Of a stretch of DNA of 64,000 nucleotides, positions 20,607-29,626 are shown one piece after another; position 1 is the stretch's first letter, and every line of letters begins with the position of its first letter. The position numbers and the translations under genes were made by a program. The stretch is from contig OV299793.1 in assembly GCA_923184405.1 (NCBI GenBank), positions 96,264-160,263 on the forward strand, in the 5' to 3' direction. The notes beneath the pieces were generated by a model. That model was given only the letters and a program-made list of their open reading frames with translations, was not told the DNA's origin and searched no databases. Source of the stretch: Neisseria meningitidis (GTDB lineage Bacteria > Pseudomonadota > Gammaproteobacteria > Burkholderiales > Neisseriaceae).

Positions 20607-21158
20607 ATGAAAGTTTTGAACGGTTGGTCGGACAGGAAGATGTGGCGGGTTTTGAGTGCTTTGCCGATAGGCGTGGTGTTTTTTGATTTGATCTACGGTT
20701 TTGTGTTGAATGTGTTGCAGGGTTTGGATTTGCAGCGTGCCGTGCCGGATTTGGAAGGCGTGTTGGCGGTTACGCCCGATATTGCATCCAACAGTTTGCA
20801 GATTGTCGCCAACGGCGGTATGGCGGCGGTGGTCTGTTTCGGGTTGGCGGTTGTGTTTTTGATCAACCGTTCGGTGCGGCGGCGGCAGGTGTTGGAAATC
20901 GGGGTGTTCCGGATGTTGGGGCTGGTGGCGGTATTGGCGTTCAGCGCGCCGTCGGTGTGGGAGTGGGCGAACGCGCTACCGCTGCTGCTGAAGGGCGCGG
21001 ACGTGGTCAATACGGGGAATGCGCGTTATGTGCTGACGGCTTTGTGTATGCCCTTTCCGGCGGTGTCGTGCGTCATCGGGCTGGTGGGGCGGTTCAGGCT
21101 TCAGACGGCATCGGGCAGGGCGGCAAAGTCAGGGGGTGCGGGCAAGGCGGACGGATAG
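20607..21158 (+). CDS. four-helix membrane protein of unknown function
   Basis: Intact frame of 183 residues from ATG 20607 (a TTG at 20571 upstream lies inside the IS end). Four hydrophobic segments are visible: ALPIGVVFFDLIYGFVLNVL, AAVVCFGLAVVFLI, MLGLVAVLAFSAPSVWEWA and LTALCMPFPAVSCVIGLVG. The C terminus is basic and glycine-rich and includes an uptake word. GC content is normal for the genome, so it marks the end of the AT-rich part of the island. Resembles small inner-membrane DUF2231-like proteins, but I cannot assign a family. Confidence 0.6.
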   Translation: MKVLNGWSDRKMWRVLSALPIGVVFFDLIYGFVLNVLQGLDLQRAVPDLEGVLAVTPDIASNSLQIVANGGMAAVVCFGLAVVFLINRSVRRRQVLEIGVFRMLGLVAVLAFSAPSVWEWANALPLLLKGADVVNTGNARYVLTALCMPFPAVSCVIGLVGRFRLQTASGRAAKSGGAGKADG

Positions 21159-21250
21159 GACGCATTTTTCAGCGGGTGCGTCGAGAAGCAGCCGATGTGT
21201 TTGGCAGCCGCAGCTTGGGGGTGTAGTGCTAATGGCGGTTTCTTTGCTTT

Positions 21251-21405
21251 TATAGTGGATTAACAAAAACCAGTACGGCGTTGCCTCGCCTTAGCTCAAA
21301 GAGAACGATTCTCTAAGGTGCTGAAGCACCAAGCGAATCGGTTCCGTACTATTGGTACTGTCTGCGGCTTCGTCGCCTTGTCCTGATTTTTGTTAATCCA
21401 CTATA
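21251..21405. repeat. Correia repeat enclosed element, long type (155 bp)
   Basis: TATAGTGGATTAAC and GTTAATCCACTATA bound 155 bp nearly identical to the copy at 9561, including the internal block with the AAAGAGAACGATT segment. It lies between the converging membrane protein and the C39 peptidase gene, past both 3' ends. Confidence 0.93.
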
Positions 21406-21461
21406 TAAAATAAATGGGCAAAAATCGGTTTATTATCGTTTTTGCCGCATTTGGATTTGTT

Positions 21462-22090
21462 CTACTGTAAAACGTGTTTGACGAACGGGATTCTTATTAA
21501 AAACATCTGATTTCTAACAAAATCAGTATTTTTTGGCACGATGGCTAAAATTTTTCCTCCCATTTCGCCATCACGTGTTTTCCATGCGCTCAAGAATTGT
21601 GATTTGCTCATTGAGACGTGCCCCAGCGATGGATCAGCCAGCAAAACAGTTTCTCCGTTAATACCGTTCAATACCGAAAAATGGTTGTTTTTACGGTATT
21701 TTAAATACACAATTACAGGAATTTTTAGTTGTACCAACTGTTCAAATGGCAAAGCATAACCTTGTGCTTCAAAACCCAGTTCGGGCATTATGCGTTGCAT
21801 ATCATCAAAAGAAGCACGCATTTGGGTTTTATCCATTTTGTCCAAGATTTCCGCTTCAGAATAATGTCTGCCATAAAAATTATTCAGTAACGTGGCAATC
21901 GAAGCCGCGCCGCAAGAAAAATCCAAATCTTGTTTTACTATGCCGGAATCTCGCCGTGCTTTCCAACTCCGTACATGGATGTTTTGGTAAGAAGCGGGGT
22001 TTCAGCAAATATAGGGTAAGCAAAAACAATATTTGGGATAAAGCCAATTAAAACCGCATAGTTTATTAATTTAGAAAGATTTTTTATCAT
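21462..22090 (-). CDS. stand-alone secreted C39-type peptidase, one frameshift near 21940
   Basis: About 209 residues. ATG 22090 opens a signal peptide (MIKNLSKLINYAVLIGFIPN then IVFAYPIFA). The C39-like core follows: LDFSCGAASIATLLNNFYG (catalytic Cys), PVIVYLKYRKNNHFSVLNGI (catalytic His in NHF) and LLADPSLGHVSMSKSQFL (Asp). Unlike the ABC exporter it has no transporter domain and should act in the periplasm or at the cell surface. It is divergent from the export operon, with a bacteriocin-like precursor gene upstream in the same direction, so it may mature that peptide. Frame change near 21935. Confidence 0.8.
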
Positions 22091-22310
22091 AATATATATG
22101 CGTAGAATAAACGCATGAAACATAAAAAAATAAAATCATATGCAATTTTATTGCATGAATAAATATGAATAAAATAGATAATGATGGGAGTAAATACGCC
22201 ATGTATTTTGGAAGTTTAAATTTATTAATAATAAAATAATTTATCGTAGCGCAAATAAATCCCAAAATTGGAACGATTAGAAAAAAATTAATACACCCAT
22301 CATCATGCAA
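22071..22310 (-). CDS. small two-helix membrane protein
   Basis: 79 codons overlapping the start of the C39 peptidase gene by 20 bases. Three hydrophobic stretches: FFLIVPILGFICATINYFII, YLLPSLSILFIFIHAI and LHMILFFYVSCVY. AT-rich like the precursor cluster. Position between a bacteriocin-like precursor and its candidate protease suggests an immunity role, which is inference only. No family recognised. Confidence 0.5.
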   Translation of the reverse strand: MHDDGCINFFLIVPILGFICATINYFIINKFKLPKYMAYLLPSLSILFIFIHAIKLHMILFFYVSCVYSTHIYYDKKSF

Positions 22311-22326
22311 ACTCTATATTAATAAA

Positions 22327-22362
22327 TAGCTAACTAATTCTATTGTGGAAATTAGTTAGCTA
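22327..22362 (-). terminator. terminator hairpin after the fused precursor gene
   Basis: TAGCTAACTAATT and AATTAGTTAGCTA form a perfect 13-bp stem. On the minus strand it lies 18 bases past the precursor stop and runs into ATTTATT. Confidence 0.75.
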
Positions 22363-22380
22363 ACTAAAAGTTATTAATGA

Positions 22381-22985
22381 TTATTTCCGAGAATTGACTG
22401 CATTGTTGGCAGCATTGGCCCCAAAACCTAGTGCATGAATACCCGGTCTCCATGCCAAATTTCCAGCCAATCCGCCTCCGGCAGCAGCAGCCAGCCCTGT
22501 TTTGCCGCTACTCCTGTTGCCGCACCGATTCCTGCCGCAGTAGCCGCGCCTTGCGCAGTTCCTAATTTACCATGATTATACAAATTAGCACCATGATACT
22601 CCCATGCACCTAATGCACCGCCAAAAGCAGCGGCTGCAATAATGGGAACAAATTCACCTTGTGTTTCTTTCATTTCAGCCTGTGATAATTGAATTGCTTT
22701 CACATTTTGGCTGTCAAAAACTTGGCTGTCTAAATTTTGCGCCATTACAGGTGTAATCATCATAGCCATTACAGTTGCAATTTTCGTTGCGCTGGTTTGC
22801 ACATAAATAGGATTAGCAAATTCGCTTTGATTGCGTTCAGTGTTGATGTAGCTAATACTGCTTTCTAGTTTGAATTTACCCTTGTCAGTCAATAATTCTT
22901 CCAAACTTAAAGGTAAGTCAGCATAAGCAATTTGGCTGGCAACAGTCAAAATAAAATCTATTAGACATTTGTGTTTTTGCATCAT
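22381..22985 (-). CDS. bacteriocin-like precursor fused to the N terminus of an outer membrane protein
   Basis: One frame joins two unlike parts. Residues 1-68 resemble the start of an outer membrane protein (ADLPLSLEELLTDKGKFKLE, then SSISYINTERN...PIYVQT). From KIATVMAMMITPVMAQ onward it looks like another gene's signal peptide, then a leader IQLSQAEMKETQGEF and a Gly/Ala-rich tail (IIAAAAFGGALGAWEY, GTAQGAATAAGIGAATG) typical of class II bacteriocin-like peptides. A frame change near 22490 hides the true end, which reads RPGIHALGFGANAANNAVNS and stops at 22381. The lost OMP remainder and the lost start of the second gene suggest an internal deletion. The C39 peptidase gene follows. Confidence 0.6.
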
Positions 22986-23025
22986 TTCGTTTGATTTTCT
23001 AGTTTTGAGAATGATACAAAGTTTT

Positions 23026-23377
23026 TTACAAAGTAAAAGTCACTCTGAAAAAACTTTTTTCATTATAAATCAAAATATTGATAGAATAAATAGCGAGCAT
23101 CGATTCACGGTGTACTTTAGTGCAAAGCGTACAACGCGAGCCTGAACCACCAGCCGCAACAGGAAAGAAAGCCGATAGAGTGCAATGCTTGCCAACGTGC
23201 AAGCGAGCTTGCAGAACGCTTGGCTCAACGAGAGCAGGCAAGACAGAAAGCAGAAAGCAGGATAGGAGCGGTAACGCAAAGGTCTCAGGCTTTGATTTCG
23301 CCGTAAACCCTGGTGCCGCCTTGTACGGAAAGGGTGCAGGCGGCGAGTGCCGACAGGGTGCAGATGGGGAGGGGGTT
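23026..23377. other. spacer of uncertain coding content
   Basis: No convincing gene. A plus-strand frame near 23150-23260 reads ECNACQRASELAERLAQREQ, which looks like a coiled coil, but it has no start, end or neighbour to support it. The stretch separates the AT-rich precursor gene from the GC-rich housekeeping block and may be a remnant from the island edge. Confidence 0.35.
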
Positions 23378-24214
23378 TCATTTGGGGTCGCAACGGAAGT
23401 GGTATGCGCAGATTTCAAACCGTTTTGAAATACAGGCGGTGCGCGTCAGCACGGTCGTGGTTGACGTGGACGTTGAGGTGGATTTTGGTTACCCTGTTTC
23501 CGCGCCGATTTTGCGGACTTCTTCCAAAAGGCGCGAGGCGTAGCCTTGCGGCGGCTTTGCGGCAGGGTAACGATGTCATCGATGTGGATGTGGCGGCCGC
23601 TGGCGAGGTGCAGGCTTCGCGGAAGCCGCAGACGGCGACGGCATTGTGTTTGCGCTTCTTCAAAAATACCCAGCAGGCGGTAGCCTTAGGGGCGTTGGAC
23701 TTTGTTGATCTGTTCGGTAAAGCGGTTGATGTCGGTCAGGGCGGAACGCAAAACGCTCAAGGCTGCAAAGGCGGTGGCGGTGTCGTCCGCGCCGATTTCG
23801 CGCAAAACGTAGGATGCGCCCGAGGCGGTCTGTTCCTGTGCTTTCTCGGCGGCGTGTTTTTCTTCGATTGCCTGTGCCAGCATGACGTGTTCGTCGGCAG
23901 GGTTGTTTTGTCCGCCCTGTTCGCGTTCTTCGAGCAGGGCTTTGCAGTCGATGACGCGCAGGTCGTTGTCGGCGGCAAAGTCCATCAGGAAGCGGAACAT
24001 TTGGGGGTTGTCGGTTTCCAGTTTTTATCGACGGCGACGCAGCGGATGTTGTCCACCAGCATAGGGCGCACCCATTTCGAATAGGAAAGCCTGTGGTCTT
24101 TGGTGAACGAGGACAGAATGCCGCACAGGCGTTCCGCCCAATCGCTGGGACGGAAAATCTTGCCGGAACTCGTTGTGCCGTGGATGACGACTTCGTAGGG
24201 TTGCAGACTAACAT
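23378..24214 (-). CDS. DUF3579 domain plus GNAT acetyltransferase domain protein, frameshifted
   Basis: The N-terminal part (from about 24214) reads VSLQPYEVVIHGTTSSGKIF, then RPSDWAERLCGILSSF and PQMFRFLMDFAADNDLRVID, typical of DUF3579, a short beta-proteobacterial domain of unknown function. After an acidic linker a GNAT domain follows: ASGASYVLREIGADDTATAF, AVCGFREACNLASG-like, IDDIVTLPQSRRKGYASRLL (acetyl-CoA binding R..G.A motif) and HLNVHVNHDRADAHRLYF. Frame changes near 24205, 24020, 23690 and 23520. One fused gene or two adjoining genes are both possible. pyrB starts divergently upstream. Substrate of the acetyltransferase unknown. Confidence 0.7.
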
Positions 24215-24450
24215 GGCGGCTTCCTGAAAAGAAATGTCCGGCGCGATTATACCTTATGCTTATGCGGGCGTGTTTGGATATGCCGTCTGAAAAGTACGGG
24301 ATTCGTGCGGTAAAACTTTGCGGCGGCAAATGTGCGATAATACGCGCCGTATTGCCGCTTTTGCGAAGCTGTTCCGCAAACATACGGGCGGCGTGGACGA
24401 CGTATAACCGGATACCCGCCTGACGCGGGTTTTTACGGAAGGGGGGCAAA

Positions 24451-25368
24451 ATGCCTAATCCGCTTTACAGACAGCATATCATCTCCATTTCGGATTTGTC
24501 GCGCGAACAGTTGGAATGCCTGCTTCAGACGGCATTGAAGCTGAAGCGCATCCGCGCGGCGATTTGTTGGAAGGCAAACTTATCGGTTCGTGCTTCTTTG
24601 AACCGTCCACGCGCACGAGGCTGTCGTTTGAAACGGCGGTGCAGCGGCTGGGCGGCAAGGTCATCGGCTTTTCGGACGGCGCGAATACCAGTGCCAAAAA
24701 GGCGAGACGCTTGCCGATACCGCCCGCATCATTTCCGGCTACACCGACGCAATCATCAACGCCACCCCAAAGACGGCGCGGCGCGCGTGGCAGCGGAGTT
24801 TTCGCGCGTCCCCGTCATCAACGCAAGCGACGGCACCAACCAGCACCCCAGCCAGACCTTGCTGGACCCGGTTACCATTTATGAAACGCAGGGACGTTTG
24901 GACAAGCTCAAAATCGCCATGGCGGGCGACTTGAAATACGGACGTACCGTGCATTCGCTTTGTCAGGCGTTGAAACGCTGGGGCGGCGAATTTGCCTTTG
25001 TTTCGCCGCCCAGCCTCGCGATGCCCGACTACATTACCGAAGAGTTGGACGAAGCTAACTGCCGATACCGTATCCTCGGTAGTTTGGAAGAAGCGGCGGA
25101 ATGGGCGGACATCCTGTATATGACCCGTGTTCAACGCGAACGTTTCGACGAACAAGAATTTGCCAAAATCCAAGGCAAATTCAATCTCGACGCATCCATG
25201 CTTGCCCGCGCCAAACCGAACCTGCGCGTGCTGCACCCTTTGCCGCGCGTGGACGAAATCCATCCCGATGTCGATGCTACGCCGCATGCCTATTATTTCG
25301 AGCAGGCGACCAACGGCGTTTATGCGCGTATGGCGATATTGTCGCTGGTGTTGAACGAAGAAGTGTGA
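24451..25368 (+). CDS. pyrB: aspartate carbamoyltransferase catalytic subunit, frameshifted near 24545 and 24700
   Basis: Condenses carbamoyl phosphate and aspartate, the committed step of pyrimidine synthesis. Carbamoyl-phosphate motif [17 protein letters not shown] is clear (in the second frame), followed by [59 protein letters not shown] and [16 protein letters not shown]. The breaks fit loss of an A at KLKAHPRG, a G at SAKKGETL and a compensating change near 24770. Start ATG 24451 with GGAAGGGGGG upstream. pyrI follows after 9 bases, so the two subunits are cotranscribed to form the regulated enzyme. Confidence 0.95.
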   Translation: MPNPLYRQHIISISDLSREQLECLLQTALKLKRIRAAICWKANLSVRASLNRPRARGCRLKRRCSGWAARSSAFRTARIPVPKRRDACRYRPHHFRLHRRNHQRHPKDGAARVAAEFSRVPVINASDGTNQHPSQTLLDPVTIYETQGRLDKLKIAMAGDLKYGRTVHSLCQALKRWGGEFAFVSPPSLAMPDYITEELDEANCRYRILGSLEEAAEWADILYMTRVQRERFDEQEFAKIQGKFNLDASMLARAKPNLRVLHPLPRVDEIHPDVDATPHAYYFEQATNGVYARMAILSLVLNEEV

Positions 25369-25377
25369 GGAACCGAT

Positions 25378-25836
25378 ATGGAAATCACGAAACTCAGTGT
25401 CGAAGCCATTGAAAAAGGTACGGTTATCGACCATATTCCCGCCGGCAGGGGGCTGACCATCCTGCGCCAGTTCAAACTTTTGCACTACGGCAACGCGGTA
25501 ACCGTGGGCTTCAACCTGCCCAGCAAAACCCAAGGCAGCAAAGACATCATCAAAATCAAAGGCGTGTGCTTGGACGACAAAGCCGCCGACCGCCTCGCCC
25601 TGTTCGCCCCCGAAGCGGTGGTCAATACCATCGACAATTTCAAGGTCGTGCAGAAGCGGCATTTGAACATGCCCGATGAAATTGCCGAAGTGTTCCGTTG
25701 CCCGAACACAAATTGCGTCGGCTACGGCGAGCTAATCAAAAGCCAGTTTTATGTTAAAAAACACAACGGGCAGACGCGGCTGAAATGCCATTACTGCGAA
25801 AAAACCTACAGCCGGGATTCAGTGGCGGAAGCCTGA
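25378..25836 (+). CDS. pyrI: aspartate carbamoyltransferase regulatory subunit
   Basis: Intact 152-residue protein. The N-terminal allosteric domain includes [20 protein letters not shown], nucleotide-binding for CTP and ATP feedback. The C-terminal zinc domain has four cysteines in the expected pattern: CPNTNC and CHYCEK. It binds PyrB to form the PyrB6-PyrI6 holoenzyme. The 9-base spacing from pyrB and shared direction show one operon. One of few uninterrupted genes in this stretch. Confidence 0.97.
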   Translation: MEITKLSVEAIEKGTVIDHIPAGRGLTILRQFKLLHYGNAVTVGFNLPSKTQGSKDIIKIKGVCLDDKAADRLALFAPEAVVNTIDNFKVVQKRHLNMPDEIAEVFRCPNTNCVGYGELIKSQFYVKKHNGQTRLKCHYCEKTYSRDSVAEA

Positions 25837-25906
25837 CGGATTCCCTTAAACCGAGCGGGCGGCATTTCGTCTGCCGCTTGTTTTGCCAATCTGAAATGGA
25901 ATGATG

Positions 25907-26566
25907 ATGCACGCTTCTATCCAAAGCCGTTTCGCACCGATACTTTATGTTTTGATTTTCTTTGCAAGTTTTTTGACCGCGCAAATCTAGTTCAATCAGA
26001 AAGCCTATACTGAAGAGCTGCCTCCGCTTCTGTCCGCATTGTCCGCCGTCGCGCTGGTGTGGCTGGCGTGGGCGTTCGTGTCGGCGCGTTCAAAGGCTAA
26101 GGCGGAAAAGTTCTACCGCGAAAAAATGATACAGAACGAAAGCATACACCCCGTCCTGCACGCTTCTTTGCAACACTTGGAACACAAGCCGCAAATGCTC
26201 GCCCTGCTGGTCAAAAACCACGGCAAAGGGATGGCGGAACAGGTCAGGTTCAAGGCGGAAGTGCTGCCCGACGACGAAGACGCGCGCACGATTGCCGCCG
26301 AGTTGGCAAAAATGGATATGTTTGCAATGGGGACAGACGCGGTCGCCTCAGGCGAAACCTATGGACGCGTGTTCGCCGATATTTTCGAGTTGTCAGCGGC
26401 TTTGGAAATGCGCGCGTTCAAAGGAATGTTGAAACTGACGGCGGAATATAAAAACATCTTCGGCGATGCCTGCCGTTCGGAAACGGAATTGGAGTTGGGC
26501 GCACTCAATCAGGCGTTGCAGGAGATTTCAAAAACATCGGAAAAGTCCAAACGGATATTTTATTGA
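25907..26566 (+). CDS. membrane-anchored hypothetical protein, one frameshift near 25985
   Basis: About 219 residues. It has an N-terminal membrane segment (PILYVLIFFASFLTA), a second at ALSAVALVWLAWAFVSA, then a soluble region: YREKMIQNESIHPVLHASLQ, HKPQMLALLVKNHGKGMAEQ, which resembles the usual 'non-covalent binding' beta domain of phage or membrane hypothetical proteins. I cannot assign a family. The start could be any of three ATGs at 25901-25907; the last is used because it leaves the shortest leader. The uptake-word hairpin follows. Confidence 0.6.
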
Positions 26567-26578
26567 AGATGGAAAAAT

Positions 26579-26614
26579 GCAGTCTGAAACGGAAGGTGTT
26601 TCAGACGGCATTTT
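26579..26614. terminator. bidirectional uptake-word hairpin between convergent genes
   Basis: CAGTCTGAAAC and GTTTCAGACGGC with a short loop lie between the rightward hypothetical gene (end 26566) and the leftward LysM gene (end 26629). The left arm deviates by one base from the uptake word. Confidence 0.65.
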
Positions 26615-26628
26615 TGTCGGATGATTAA

Positions 26629-27846
26629 TTATTCGGAGCGGTCGAAGCCAAACTTCACGCGGCTGCAGCCCTGATCCGGTATATTGTCCAAATCGCGTCC
26701 CGGATTGGCGGCGGTGTCGCCTACGGAAATATCGGAGATGTTTTCCAAAATGATGGCGGACGACAGGTGTTCGGAGGTGCGGTAAACCATTGCCGAGCCC
26801 ACTTCTTCGGCAGGAGTGGAAATCAGCTCGACGGTATCCCTGCTTTTGAAATTGTTGGAGAGGTCGAACTGCATCAATTTCTTGCGTTTGTAGAGGCTCA
26901 AAACCGTGCCTTTGTCCAAACCGTCCGCCTCGCCTTTGTCGATGGTGATGGTTTGAAACTGGCCAGCAATACTAGTGCCTTCAAACACGGAAATGATTTT
27001 AGCCTGAACCAGGCGGGACGGTTCGTGCGGCATCATGTTGAAGCGGTCGGTGTCTTCCGGCATTTTCATCAGGTAGTCGCCCTGCTGTATTTCGGAAATG
27101 GCGGTTTCGACCACCAGCGGCTGTATCGAAGTGGTGCGCAGCGGGGTAATCAAAGGATGGGTGCGGGTATGGTATTCGTTGTCTTTCGGCCGTTCTCCAG
27201 CCTGTTTCGAGCGTTGTTCGAGGACAGAGTCGGTATAGTCGAGGGAGAGCACGATGCCGCTGAATGCGACTTCCTGACAGAGGAAGTTACCCGTATACGG
27301 ATCGGTGATGTTCTATCGATTCGGTAGGTCAGGTAGCGGCCCGGCTCTATCAGGCCTTTGGTGAAAACCCTGGTGCCTTTGGTGTACAGCAGCCTGCCTT
27401 CCCGGCCCGAGAGCAGGCGCGGCGCGGCAGCGGTTTCTTTGCGGGAAACGATTTGCGGGTGCCACATAAAGATGCGGTAGAAGTTGACATCGATGGCGGG
27501 AATACCGTATCCGGACACTTCCTTATCCGGACTCATTCTGACGACGGGGATGCCGTCTGTCTGTTCTAAGCCGAGGCGCGATTCGCCGTCAACGCGGCGC
27601 AACATCAATACCTGGTCCGGATAAATCAGGTCGGGATTGTGGATTTGATACCGGTAAGCGTCCCTCAGGCAGCCCCATTGCCACGGGCTGTACAGGTATT
27701 TGCCCGAAATGCCCCACAGGGTGTCGACCTGTTTGACCGTTTAGCGTTCCGGCGCGTTCAGGCGCACCTCCAAATTTGCCGCCAAAGTTTGTGTTGAGAA
27801 TGCCATACCTGCCGCGCAGAGCAGGGTTATAATACGACGTTGCATA
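26629..27846 (-). CDS. LysM-domain envelope protein, frameshifted and with one nonsense codon
   Basis: About 405 residues. The signal peptide MQRRIITLLCAAGMAFS targets it to the periplasm. A LysM-like peptidoglycan-binding region follows: TVKQVDTLWGISGKYLYSPW and RYQIHNPDLIYPDQVLMLRR. The C-terminal domain has two beta-rich repeats (IQQGDYLMKMPED; GTVLSLYKRKK) typical of neisserial LysM proteins of the 'peptidoglycan-binding' type. A TAA at 27741-27743 replaces the Tyr expected before TVKQV, and a frame change near 27320 splits the middle. It is divergent from def. Role in wall organisation is inferred from LysM. Confidence 0.78.
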
Positions 27847-28030
27847 ACCGTTCCCCTTATCTGATAAATTTCGGTTTGTCTTGCTTGATTGGGATGGAAA
27901 AAGCGGCGGCAGCCCCTCGGGATAGTGCCGCGTGATAAAAATGTTCCAGCATTTTAACATCGAATTATCCGCACCATCACGGTAATTATGAAAAACAGGC
28001 GGCGTATCCGCCGAAGCGAAAGAGAAAATT

Positions 28031-28533
28031 ACGGCTCTATTGAATATCTTGCAATATCCCGACGAGCGTCTGCACACGGAGGCAAAGCCTGTCGAACAAG
28101 TCGACGAGCGCATCCGGAAGCTGATTGCCGATATGTTTGAAACGATGTACGAATCGCGCGGCATCGGGCTGGCGGCGACGCAGGTCGATGTGCACGAGCG
28201 CGTGGTCGTGATGGATTTGACCGAAGACCGCAGCGAACCGCGCGTAATCATCAACCCCGTCATCGTTGAAAAGACGGCGAAACCACTTACGAAGAGGGCT
28301 GCCTGTCTGTGCCAGGCATTTACGACACCGTAACCCGCGCCGAACGCGTCAAGGTCGAGGCTTTGAACGAAAAAGGCGAAAAGTTCACGCTGGAGGCGGA
28401 CGGCTTGCTGGCGATTTGCGTGCAGCACGAGTTGGACCACCTGATGGGCATCGTGTTTGTCGAACGCCTGTCGCAGCTCAAGCAGGGACGCATCAAAACC
28501 AAGCTGAAAAAACGTCAGAAACATACGATTTGA
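28031..28533 (+). CDS. def: peptide deformylase, start codon altered and one frameshift
   Basis: Removes formyl groups from new N-terminal methionines, using an iron or zinc centre. The three family motifs are visible: [10 protein letters not shown] (near 28166), EEGCLSVP (near 28290, metal-binding Cys) and HELDHLMG (near 28430, metal-binding His pair with catalytic Glu). The expected ATG reads ACG at 28031; a TTG at 28040 could serve but would trim three residues. The frame error at 28270 fits loss of one A from EKDGE. Length 167 residues, normal. It is followed by fmt, the enzyme that adds the formyl group, as in most bacteria. Confidence 0.93.
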
Positions 28534-28541
28534 CCCTTTTG

Positions 28542-28581
28542 CCGTGCCGTCTGAACGCTGCAAAGTTTTCAGACGGCACGG
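28542..28581 (+). terminator. uptake-word hairpin between def and fmt
   Basis: CCGTGCCGTCTGAA and TTCAGACGGCACGG form a 14-bp stem, so fmt may be partly uncoupled from def. Confidence 0.7.
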
Positions 28582-28621
28582 TCTTGTCCGACAACCTTAC
28601 GCATACGCAGGAATATGCTAA

Positions 28622-29549
28622 GTGAAAGTCATCTTCGCCGGCACGCCTGATTTTGCCGCCGCCGCCTTAAAAGCCGTTGCCGCCGCCGGCTTTGAAATCC
28701 CGCTGGTGCTGACCCAGCCCGACCGTCCGAAAGCGGCGCGGTATGCAACTGACCGCCCCGCCCGTCAAACAAGCCGCGCTGGAACTCGGTTTGCGCGTGG
28801 CACAGCCCGAAAAACTGCGTAACAACGCCGAAGCTCTGCAAATGCTCAAAGAGGTCGAGGCAGACATAATGGTGGTTGCCGCCTACGGTTTGATTCTGCC
28901 GCAGGAAGTGTTGGATACGCCGAAACACGGCTGCCTCAACATCCACGCTTCGCTGTTACCCCGTTGGCGTGGCGCGGCGCCGATTCAACGCGCGATTGAA
29001 GTAAACGATGCCGAGACAGGCGTGTGTATTATGCAGATGGACATCGGTTTGGACACCGGCGATGTGGTCAGCGAACACCGTTACGCCATCCAACCGACCG
29101 ATACCGCCAACGAAGTCCACGACGCGCTGATGGAAATCGGTGCGGCGGCGGTTGTTGCCGATTTGCAACAGCTTCAAAGCAAAGGCCGTCTGAACGCGGT
29201 CAAACAGCCCGAAGAAGGTGTTACTTACGCCCAAAAACTAAGCAAAGAAGAGGCGCGTATCGATTGGAGCGAAAGCGCGGCGGTTATCGAACGCAAAATC
29301 CGCGCCTTCAACCCCGTGCCTGCCGCGTGGGTTGAGTATCAGGGCAAGCCGATGAAAATCCGGCGTGCCGAAGTGGTGGAGCAACAAGGCGCGGCAGGCG
29401 AAGTGTTGTCCTGTTCGGCGGACGGTTTGGTCGTTGCCTGCGGCGAAAACGCGCTGAAGATTACCGAATTGCAGCCTGCCGGCGGCAGGCGTATGAATAT
29501 CGCGGCGTTTGCAGCAGGACGGCATATCGAAGCAGGGACGAAGCTGTAA
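28622..29549 (+). CDS. fmt: methionyl-tRNA formyltransferase, one frameshift near 28735
   Basis: Formylates Met-tRNA(fMet) from 10-formyltetrahydrofolate for initiation. GTG start at 28622 opens [20 protein letters not shown]. The folate-binding and catalytic motif [20 protein letters not shown] (His and Asn) is intact, with [12 protein letters not shown] (catalytic Asp) after it. The C-terminal OB-fold domain has [15 protein letters not shown] and the end RHIEAGTKL. The frame break lies between QPDRP and [11 protein letters not shown]. Full length 308 residues, normal. Confidence 0.95.
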
Positions 29550-29554
29550 ATCCC

Positions 29555-29595
29555 TTCAGACGGCATTCCGATCCGCAAACGGAATGCCGCCTGAA
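29555..29595 (+). terminator. uptake-word hairpin after fmt
   Basis: TTCAGACGGCATTCCG and CGGAATGCCGCCTGAA form a 16-bp stem; the right arm has one uptake-word mismatch that breaks one pair. Confidence 0.75.
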
Positions 29596-29626
29596 ACCAT
29601 CAGTTGAAGAAAGCGAATCACATAAT

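Noticed and set aside
23120..23428. 102-codon plus-strand frame near 23.1-23.4 kb
   Set aside because: Overlaps the convincing minus-strand GNAT 3' end and is Arg/Ala/Gly-rich; only a short coiled-coil-like stretch in another frame is notable.
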